Source: Actinomyces sp. (lineage in GTDB: Bacteria > Actinomycetota > Acidimicrobiia > Acidimicrobiales > Aldehydirespiratoraceae). From it: a stretch of 11,663 bases of DNA. The translations under genes and the position numbers were made by a program. The stretch spans positions 1 through 11,663 of the forward strand of contig RFFY01000587.1 in the NCBI GenBank assembly GCA_003697065.1. Reading direction: 5' to 3'. Below are positions 1 through 11,663 of the stretch, piece by piece. A model generated the notes under the pieces. That model saw only the letters and a list, made by a program, of their open reading frames with translations, did not search any database and had not been told where the DNA came from. Numbering within the stretch: position 1 is the stretch's first letter; each line of letters begins with the position of its first letter.

Positions 1-206
1 CCGGGGATGTAGGCGGTGACCTCGATCCCGCTGGTCAGACGCACACGTGCCACCTTGCGCAGGGCGGAGTTCGGCTTCTTGGGGGTGGTCGTGTACACAC
101 GGGTGCACACGCCCCGACGCTGGGGCGCACCCTTGAGCGCCGGCGTGGACTCCTTGCGACGCTTCGTCTGGCGGCCCTTGCGGACCAGCTGCTGGATCGT
201 GGGCAC
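1..206 (-). CDS. rpsL: 30S ribosomal protein uS12 (N-terminal part, runs off the window)
   Basis: This is the first 68 codons of uS12, the decoding-centre protein of the 30S subunit; the rest lies beyond the left edge. The product starts MPTIQQLVRKGRQ and contains the family hallmark TRVYTTTPKKPNSALRK. Lysine 43, the position where streptomycin-resistance substitutions occur in other bacteria (K42 or K43 depending on numbering), is the wild-type lysine. The start is a GTG at 204-206. It is supported by a purine-rich ribosome binding site, AAGGAAGA, at 210-217, about six bases upstream counted from its AGGA core, and by exact agreement with the family N-terminus. In most bacteria rpsL opens the str operon (rpsL, rpsG, fusA, tuf); those genes would lie to the left. 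It has its own promoter at 314-342, so it need not depend on read-through from rpoC or the transporter. Confidence 0.97.
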   Translation of the reverse strand, partial: MPTIQQLVRKGRQTKRRKESTPALKGAPQRRGVCTRVYTTTPKKPNSALRKVARVRLTSGIEVTAYIP

Positions 207-242
207 GACTCTTCCTTCGATCGATGCGGACCTGACGGACCC

Positions 243-268
243 GGGCGGACCGACCGCCCCGAGGGCGG
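243..268 (-). promoter_or_regulatory. rpsL leader: mutually exclusive short hairpins
   Basis: Within the roughly 100-nt leader of rpsL, three 6-base blocks (plus-strand 243-248 GGGCGG, 254-259 CCGCCC, 263-268 GGGCGG) allow the middle block to pair with either neighbour, giving loops of 5 or 3 nt. This is the geometry of a simple two-state leader, but in DNA this GC-rich it could easily arise by chance. No run of U follows either hairpin. Confidence 0.25.
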
Positions 269-313
269 ATGGGCCGGGCGCGTCGACGCGACGGCCCCGG
301 AGACCGGCGTCGC

Positions 314-342
314 AGTGTACGAGCGGCGCCGCCCGATCGCAA
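314..342 (-). promoter_or_regulatory. Predicted sigma70-type promoter of rpsL
   Basis: On the minus strand there is a -35-like TTGCGA (complement at 337-342), a 17-bp spacer, and a -10-like TACACT (complement at 314-319) that fits the actinobacterial TAnnnT pattern. Transcription would start near 307, giving a leader of about 100 nt before the GTG of rpsL. The spacing is ideal, and it lies in the 198-nt gap between the transporter stop and rpsL. This is a prediction by eye. Confidence 0.6.
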
Positions 343-404
343 TGCCGCGCCCCGTCGGTGTCGGCGCCGGCGGCGTGGCTCCCGCCACAGGGGCCGGGGC
401 GGCG

Positions 405-2162
405 TCACGCCGAGGCGGCGACCAGGGCGGCGGTCAGGGCCACCGCGGTGAGCGACAGGGGCACGCCCAGGCGCAGGTAGTCGACGAGACGGTAGCGCCC
501 CGGGCCCCACACCATGGTGTTGGTCTGGTACCCCACCGGGGTGAGAAACGACATGGAGGCGACGACCGCCACCCCCAACACGACCAGGGACGGGTCGAGC
601 CCACTGCCGGCGGCCACCTCGACGGCGATGGGGAACATCAGGGTCACCGCCGCCACGTTGGTGACGAGCTCGGTGAGGACGACCACGGCCGCGAAGAGCA
701 CGACCAGGGTCACCATCGGGGGCGCCCCCCGGGTGGCGGCGACGATGCCGTCGGCCAGGGTCGAGCCCAACCCCGAGACCTGCACCGCCCGCCCCAGCCC
801 GATGGCCGCCGCCACCATGGCCACCACGTCGAGATCGACGAGGCCCCACACCTGGCGGGGAAGGACGGCCCGCGAGGCGACGAGGACGACCACCGCCAAC
901 ACGACCGCCCTCAGCACGTCGGTCGCACCCGACAGGGGGAGCACGACCACCGTGGCCAGGGCCACGACGGCCGCCAGGGCGTCGCGCCGGCGGATCTCGG
1001 GGGTGCGTCTCGGCCCCAGGTCGGTGACCACCACGAAGTCGGCCCGGGCCTCGGGGCCGGTCGGGTCGAAGTCGTCACCCACGACCAGCACCAGGGTGTC
1101 ACCCACCTCGAGGCGGAGATCTCCGAGCTTTCCCACCACCCGTTGCCCGGCCCGGTGCACGGCCAGCACCGCCGCCTGGTGACGGGAGCGGAAGCCGATC
1201 TCCCGCAGGCTCCGGCCCGTGAGGGCCGATCCGGGACCGACGACCGCCTCGACGAGGTGCACCCCCTCGAGCGCCCGGTGCTCGTCGCCGTCGGGTACCA
1301 GTCCGGGCATCTCCTGCAGATCCACCACCCGCGACACGTCACCGACGAAGACGAGCCGGTCACCCCCGTCGATCCGCCGATCGGGTGCCACCGGTGCCAC
1401 GACGCCGCTGGGCCGGTGGATCTCCACCAGGTAGACCCCGTCGAGGCGGCGCAGACCCGCCTCCTCGACCGTGAGACCGTCGAGGGGGCCACCCGGCTCG
1501 ACGGCCATGACGACGGTGAACTCCCGCTCGCCGCCGCCGGGAGCGGCGGGATCGCGTCGGTCCGGCAGTACCCGCGGGGCGAGGACCGACAGGAGCACGA
1601 GCCCGACCACCACCACCGGCAGGGCCAGACGAGCCGGTTCCAGCAGGCCCCACTCCCCCAGCCCGGCCGATGCCGCCAGGCCGCCCGCCACCAGGTTGGT
1701 CGAGGTCCCCACCAGGGTCAGGGAACCGCCGAGGATGGTGGCGTAGGAGAGGGGCAGCAGGAAACGGCTCGGCGACACCTTGCGCTCCTCGCCGGCCCGG
1801 ACGAGAACCGGCACCGCCATGGCCACCACCGGGGTGTTGGCCAGAAAAGACGAGGCCGCCGCCGCCGGAACCGTGACCCGGGCCACGGCTTTCGCCCCGA
1901 CCCCGTCGCCCACCAGGCGGCGAGCCAGGGCCTCGAGGAGGCCGCTGCGCGCCACGGCGCCGGCGATCACGTACAGGCCGGCGATGGCGACAGGAGCGGG
2001 GTCGGCCAGTCCCGCCAGGGCATCGGGGGCGTCGAGCACCCCGAACGCGAACAGGCATCCCGTCGTCGCCACCACGGCGGCGGCGGGGCTGAGCCAGCCC
2101 CGCGCCAGGGCCGCCACCATGGCGACGACGGCGCCGACGGTCACCCAGGCGTCGAGACCCAC
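405..2162 (-). CDS. SLC13/DASS-family permease with two RCK-C (TrkA-C) domains
   Basis: A 585-residue inner-membrane protein with the architecture of the divalent anion / sodium symporter (DASS) group. An N-terminal membrane half (about 1-200) and a C-terminal half (about 393-585) flank a soluble middle (about 210-370) resembling two RCK-C domains, with IDGGDRLVFVG near 264-274 and LEVGDTLVLVVG near 351-362. The paired substrate-loop motifs of the inverted-repeat fold are visible: ANTPVV at 108-113 with GTSTN at 152-156, and ELVTNVAA at 498-505 with GYQTNTM at 544-550. Family members move dicarboxylates, sulfate or similar anions; the substrate cannot be read from this sequence. The start is a GTG directly after an in-frame stop. 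An SD-like GGTGAGG ends one base before it, which is too close to be ideal, so an internal start such as Met15 is possible but would cut into the first membrane segment. It sits alone between rpoC and rpsL, behind the rpoC terminator. Confidence 0.85.
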   Translation of the reverse strand: MGLDAWVTVGAVVAMVAALARGWLSPAAAVVATTGCLFAFGVLDAPDALAGLADPAPVAIAGLYVIAGAVARSGLLEALARRLVGDGVGAKAVARVTVPAAAASSFLANTPVVAMAVPVLVRAGEERKVSPSRFLLPLSYATILGGSLTLVGTSTNLVAGGLAASAGLGEWGLLEPARLALPVVVVGLVLLSVLAPRVLPDRRDPAAPGGGEREFTVVMAVEPGGPLDGLTVEEAGLRRLDGVYLVEIHRPSGVVAPVAPDRRIDGGDRLVFVGDVSRVVDLQEMPGLVPDGDEHRALEGVHLVEAVVGPGSALTGRSLREIGFRSRHQAAVLAVHRAGQRVVGKLGDLRLEVGDTLVLVVGDDFDPTGPEARADFVVVTDLGPRRTPEIRRRDALAAVVALATVVVLPLSGATDVLRAVVLAVVVLVASRAVLPRQVWGLVDLDVVAMVAAAIGLGRAVQVSGLGSTLADGIVAATRGAPPMVTLVVLFAAVVVLTELVTNVAAVTLMFPIAVEVAAGSGLDPSLVVLGVAVVASMSFLTPVGYQTNTMVWGPGRYRLVDYLRLGVPLSLTAVALTAALVAASA

Positions 2163-2163
2163 A

Positions 2164-2197
2164 CCTCACCATCGGCACCCACGGCGCCCCGGTGAGG
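2164..2197 (-). promoter_or_regulatory. Inverted repeat abutting the transporter start codon
   Basis: On the minus strand CCTCACC (complement 2191-2197) can pair with GGTGAGG (complement 2164-2170), enclosing a 20-nt loop. The second arm is the only SD-like sequence before the GTG at 2160-2162 and ends one base from it, so pairing would hide the initiation region. It may be a translational control or chance. No clear -10/-35 pair is visible in this 80-nt gap, so the transporter may depend on leakage past the rpoC hairpin. Confidence 0.25.
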
Positions 2198-2216
2198 CGA
2201 CGGGCGCCCGAGGGGG

Positions 2217-2242
2217 TCGGGGCCCGCCGGCGCGGGCCCCGA
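2217..2242 (-). terminator. Perfect 11-bp hairpin directly after the rpoC stop
   Basis: Arms at 2217-2227 and 2232-2242 are perfect reverse complements (TCGGGGCCCGC / GCGGGCCCCGA) around a 4-nt loop. The stem begins on the base after the rpoC stop codon (2243-2245). There is no U-tract on the minus-strand transcript, so it is of the tail-less, very GC-rich type often proposed in actinobacteria. It may terminate rpoBC or act as a 3'-end stabiliser. Confidence 0.6.
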
Positions 2243-6166
<3,924 letters not shown>

Positions 6167-6201
6167 GCGTTTCCCCTAGGTGACAAGGGTGGGCGTGTGG
6201 T

Positions 6202-6223
6202 CGAGCCGGCCGCGGCCGGCTCG
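6202..6223 (-). promoter_or_regulatory. Intercistronic hairpin between rpoB and rpoC
   Basis: CGAGCCGGC (6202-6210) and GCCGGCTCG (6215-6223) are perfect reverse complements around a CGCG loop, giving a 9-bp stem in the 77-nt gap. No U-tract follows, and rpoC has its own ribosome binding site after it, so processing, mRNA stabilisation or partial attenuation are likelier than full termination. Confidence 0.4.
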
Positions 6224-6243
6224 GGTCGTGGGGTGGGTCGGTC

Positions 6244-9822
<3,579 letters not shown>

Positions 9823-9840
9823 GTGGACTCCCGGGAAGCG

Positions 9841-9908
9841 CTTCGTAGGGGACGACGAAGGGCCGTCCGGGCGCGTGCAACCGCCGCGGGGGAGATCGAA
9901 GCACACGC
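9841..9908 (-). promoter_or_regulatory. rpoB leader with two predicted hairpins
   Basis: The leader between the predicted promoter and the rpoB GTG can form an 8-bp stem (9871-9878 with 9901-9908, one G-U pair, 22-nt loop) and a 6-bp stem (CTTCGT 9841-9846 with ACGAAG 9855-9860, 8-nt loop) ending 18 bases before the start codon. No known riboswitch or protein-binding motif is recognised. It could take part in autogenous control, but this is speculative. Confidence 0.3.
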
Positions 9909-9930
9909 AGGGACGACCACGGCGCGGACG

Positions 9931-9959
9931 ATGCTAGTGCGCCGTGGGCGGCAGGGCAA
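9931..9959 (-). promoter_or_regulatory. Predicted sigma70-type promoter of rpoBC
   Basis: A minus-strand TTGCCC (-35-like, complement at 9954-9959), a 17-bp spacer and TAGCAT (-10-like, complement at 9931-9936) give a likely start site near 9924 and a leader of about 100 nt. The -35 lies only three bases past the U-tract of the upstream terminator, so rpoBC looks insulated from the phosphatase and rplJL. This is a prediction by eye. Confidence 0.6.
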
Positions 9960-9962
9960 CCC

Positions 9963-9997
9963 AAAAGGCGCCCCGCCCGCGGGCCGCGGGCGGCGCC
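9963..9997 (-). terminator. Intrinsic terminator after the phosphatase gene
   Basis: On the minus strand the outer 6-bp stem GGCGCC/GGCGCC (9992-9997 with 9967-9972) and an inner 7-bp stem (GCCCGCG with CGCGGGC), separated by a 2-nt bulge, close a 3-nt loop. UUUU follows (plus-strand AAAA at 9963-9966). The hairpin begins 37 nt after the phosphatase stop. It is the only hairpin in the window with a U-run, and it lies directly before the rpoB promoter. Confidence 0.75.
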
Positions 9998-10034
9998 ATC
10001 TGGCCTGAGAGGGTACGCAGACGCGGCGGGGAGG

Positions 10035-11033
10035 TCAAGGGTTGCGGACCATGGCGGCGGTCAGACGGCCCCGCATCCCGGCGTCGATCCCGTGGGCGTC
10101 GAGGTAGGCGTGAACACCGCCCCAACGCCGCTCGATGGCCCGAAGGGTGGCCTCGAGAGCCCGCCGGGGGGCCGACCACAAGGCGACGAAGGCCGCGGGG
10201 TCGAGCCCGTGTTCACCGAGCAGGCGCTCGACGTCGCGCCCCCGGTCGGCGGGCAGGTGGCGTTCGGAGAGCTCGTAGTCGTCGAGGACGTGGGGCTCGG
10301 GCACACCGAGCGCCGACAACAGGGCCATGACGACGAGGCCGGTGCGGTCCTTGCCGGCTGTGCAGTGGACCAGGACGCCGCCGGGGTCGGCGGCGAGGAG
10401 CTCGGCGACCTCGGCCACCACCGGCCCGCACCGCTCGAGGATGCGGATGTAACCCGCGGCGAGGTCGTCGATCCCGTAGCGGGTGATCTCGCCCCGGCGG
10501 ATCCGTTCCCCGATCGTGCGCAGACCGCTCGGGTCGCTCGAGAGAGGCCGCTCGAGGCGGGTCGTCCCCTCCGGCAGGCGGTCGGGGGCGGCGGCGGCCT
10601 CGTCGGGGGTGCGCAGGTCGACCACCGTGGTGATGCCGAGGGCCGCCAACGCCTCGAGACCCGCGTCGGTGACGGCGTCGAGGCGACCCGAACGCCAGAG
10701 GCGACCCCAGCGGACGGCTCCGCCGTCGGCAGTGGGCAGGCCGCCCACGTCGCGGAGGTTGACCGCCCCCTCCACGAGGGGCGCCCGCTCGGCGGCGACG
10801 ACGAACCCGCCGGCGGGGTCGAAGACGTGGACGTAGCGTCGGCGGGGACCGACCCCGCTGATGACCGCCCGCCCCGGCGCGTCGGGGGCCCGCACGTCGA
10901 CGCCGGCGTCGTCGGGATCGTCGGAGACGAAGACGCTGGTGGCGGCGGATCCGCCCCGCCAGGTGACGAGGAGATCGTCGCCGTCGCGCCAGACGTTGAG
11001 ATGGGACACGGGCGCCGGGGGTCGATCGTGCAC
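10035..11033 (-). CDS. Tyrosine/lipid phosphatase of the MptpB-like (Y_phosphatase3) family
   Basis: A 332-residue predicted cytoplasmic phosphatase. The catalytic P-loop HCTAGKDRTG has nucleophile C224, K228, D229 and R230; the CxxGKDR form is typical of the MptpB-like atypical tyrosine and phosphoinositide phosphatases. Upstream are the family motifs NLRDVGG (92-98), WRSG (113-116) and TVVDLRTPDE (136-145). Residues about 5-85 form an extra N-terminal segment rich in predicted strands (HLNVWRDGDDLLVTW), perhaps a small beta-sandwich; the catalytic domain follows. The C-terminal helices (RALEATLRAIERRWGG) are also typical. No signal peptide or membrane segment is seen. The GTG start has only a weak AGGG upstream, but a TAnnnT hexamer ends seven bases before it, suggesting a leaderless mRNA; a GTG at residue 9 is an alternative. 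It stands alone between rplL and rpoB, with a hairpin or terminator on each side. The substrate is unknown. Confidence 0.85.
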   Translation of the reverse strand: MHDRPPAPVSHLNVWRDGDDLLVTWRGGSAATSVFVSDDPDDAGVDVRAPDAPGRAVISGVGPRRRYVHVFDPAGGFVVAAERAPLVEGAVNLRDVGGLPTADGGAVRWGRLWRSGRLDAVTDAGLEALAALGITTVVDLRTPDEAAAAPDRLPEGTTRLERPLSSDPSGLRTIGERIRRGEITRYGIDDLAAGYIRILERCGPVVAEVAELLAADPGGVLVHCTAGKDRTGLVVMALLSALGVPEPHVLDDYELSERHLPADRGRDVERLLGEHGLDPAAFVALWSAPRRALEATLRAIERRWGGVHAYLDAHGIDAGMRGRLTAAMVRNP

Positions 11034-11040
11034 GGCCCGG

Positions 11041-11058
11041 ACCCTAGCGGTCTACCGC
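11041..11058 (-). promoter_or_regulatory. Possible leaderless promoter and palindrome before the phosphatase
   Basis: Minus-strand TAGGGT (complement 11041-11046) matches TAnnnT and ends seven bases before the GTG, the spacing expected of leaderless actinobacterial mRNAs. Immediately upstream is a near-perfect palindrome (GCGGT-CT-ACCGC, 11047-11058), where a repressor could bind over the spacer. No good -35 is visible. Confidence 0.4.
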
Positions 11059-11092
11059 GGAGGCCCCCAGGGGCGTGCGCCGCCCGGACGCG

Positions 11093-11123
11093 CCGGGACC
11101 GGCCCCCGTGGGGCCGGTCCCGG
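11093..11123 (-). terminator. Strong 14-bp hairpin after rplL
   Basis: Arms 11093-11106 and 11110-11123 are perfect reverse complements (CCGGGACCGGCCCC / GGGGCCGGTCCCGG) around a 3-nt loop, starting 37 nt past the rplL stop. No U-tract follows on the minus strand. The position and strength suggest the end of the rplJL transcript, or a processing or attenuation site if transcription continues. Confidence 0.65.
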
Positions 11124-11160
11124 TCGGTGGGTGACGTGACGGCGGCCGCAGCCGCCGGGC

Positions 11161-11544
11161 TCACTTCAGCTCGATGCTGGCGCCGGCGGCCTCGAGGGCC
11201 TCCTTGGCCTTTTCGGCCTCGTCCTTGGACACGCCCTCGAGCACGGGCTTGGGGGCGCTGTCGACGAGCTCCTTGGCCTCCTTGAGACCCAGCGAGGTGA
11301 GGCCGCGAACCTCCTTGATGACCTGGATCTTCTTCTCGCCGGCGGAGACCAGCACGACGTCGAAGGAGTCCTTCTCCTCTTCGCCGCCACCGGCGTCACC
11401 GCCGGCCGCGGGGGCGGCGGCGACGGCGGCGACCGGCGCAGCGGCGGTCACGCCGAACTTCTCCTCGAAGTCCTTGAGCAGCTCGCTCAGCTCGAGCACC
11501 GTCATGTTGGCGATGGCGTCGAGGATCTCTTCCTTGGTGGCCAT
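11161..11544 (-). CDS. rplL: 50S ribosomal protein bL12 (L7/L12)
   Basis: The 127-residue stalk protein that recruits and activates translational GTPases on the 50S subunit. It shows the standard three parts: an N-terminal dimerisation and uL10-binding helix region (1-33, TVLELSELLKDFEEKFGV), a flexible Ala/Gly/Glu-rich hinge (about 34-58), and a C-terminal factor-binding domain (about 59-127) with KIQVIKEVRGLTSLGLKEAK and the terminal EAAGASIELK. The length is normal for the family. The ATG has an AGGAG ribosome binding site at 11554-11558, nine bases away, lying inside the last codons of rplJ. The gene starts three bases after the rplJ stop, so the two are probably translationally coupled, which suits the several bL12 copies bound per uL10. 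Confidence 0.98.
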   Translation of the reverse strand: MATKEEILDAIANMTVLELSELLKDFEEKFGVTAAAPVAAVAAAPAAGGDAGGGEEEKDSFDVVLVSAGEKKIQVIKEVRGLTSLGLKEAKELVDSAPKPVLEGVSKDEAEKAKEALEAAGASIELK

Positions 11545-11547
11545 GGG

Positions 11548-11663
11548 TCAGCTCTCCTGATCGTCGGGGGTCTCGGCCGACTCGGCGGCCGCATCGGTGG
11601 ACTCGGACTCGGCCGACTCGGCGGCCGCATCGGTGGACTCGGACTCGGCCGACTCGGCGGCCG
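11548..11663 (-). CDS. rplJ: 50S ribosomal protein uL10, C-terminal tail (5' part outside window)
   Basis: The last 37 codons of a gene entering from the right edge, ending TGA at 11548-11550, three bases before rplL. The identity rests on position: rplJ precedes rplL almost universally; the visible part does not include the conserved uL10 domain. The residues seen are only Ala, Glu, Ser, Asp, Thr, Pro and Gln, with no basic or aromatic residue, and follow a 12-residue repeat (AAESAESESTDA) present twice and then in part. This looks like a disordered acidic extension beyond the bL12-binding helix. The last codons also carry the rplL ribosome binding site. Confidence 0.8.
   Translation of the reverse strand, partial: AAESAESESTDAAAESAESESTDAAAESAETPDDQES
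11579..11663 (-). repeat. 36-bp tandem repeat in the 3' end of rplJ
   Basis: Two identical 36-bp units (11579-11614 and 11615-11650) are followed by 13 bases of a third (11651-11663) that runs off the window; 11569-11578 resembles the end of another unit with one mismatch. The unit is a multiple of three and encodes 12 residues, so copy-number changes would keep the frame. Exact identity at silent positions suggests recent duplication. Confidence 0.9.

Noticed and set aside
375..388. Small hairpin (GTGGC/GCCAC) downstream of the transporter stop as a terminator
   Set aside because: The stem is only 5 bp with no U-tract; too weak to call in this base composition.
315..2195. Open plus-strand frame (626 codons) opposite the transporter
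   Set aside because: Its His/Gly/Arg/Asp-rich translation mirrors the transporter's codon bias, while the minus-strand frame has membrane segments and family motifs.
9823..9906. Upstream extension of rpoB to an ATG, adding 28 residues
   Set aside because: The extension does not resemble RpoB, overlaps the leader hairpins, and the GTG at 9822 has a well-placed GGGAG ribosome binding site.
11569..11663. CRISPR-like or mobile-element repeat at the right edge
   Set aside because: Units are directly adjacent with no spacers, a multiple of three in length, and in frame with the end of the gene before rplL; they are a coding tandem repeat.

Overview
The window is GC-rich (I estimate near 70% G+C) bacterial chromosome carrying the ribosomal protein / RNA polymerase core cluster, with every gene on the minus strand. 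Read in transcription order (right to left) it runs: end of rplJ (uL10), rplL (bL12), a tyrosine/lipid-phosphatase-like gene, rpoB, rpoC, an SLC13/DASS-type anion transporter with RCK-C domains, and the start of rpsL (uS12). The long coiled-coil insert near the N-terminus of RpoC, the sequence similarity to mycobacterial RpoB/RpoC and the frequent GTG starts point to an actinobacterium. An Acidimicrobiia-like or other deep-branching lineage is my guess, not a demonstrated placement.

Layout: rplJ-rplL are coupled by a 3-nt gap and followed by a 14-bp perfect hairpin. The phosphatase sits alone between that hairpin and a second, classical stem-plus-U-tract terminator, and appears to have its own leaderless-type promoter. 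Directly past the second terminator is a sigma70-like promoter (17-bp spacer) with a leader of about 100 nt that drives rpoB-rpoC. rpoB and rpoC are separated by 77 nt containing a 9-bp hairpin. An 11-bp perfect hairpin starts on the base after the rpoC stop codon. The transporter follows, and rpsL then has its own promoter, again with a 17-bp spacer and a leader of about 100 nt. The usually contiguous rplJL-rpoBC-rpsL genes are thus split into several insulated units by two single-gene insertions.

Most of the window is ordinary housekeeping DNA. The most striking observation is that RpoC keeps the N-terminal zinc site (C60, C62, C75, C78) but has lost all four cysteines of the second zinc site near the trigger loop (P892, D970, S977, S980 at the aligned positions), although the surrounding sequence is well conserved. 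The next is an acidic C-terminal tail on uL10 encoded by near-identical 36-bp tandem repeats. I see no mobile elements, CRISPR arrays, tRNAs or rRNAs, and no convincing new multigene system.
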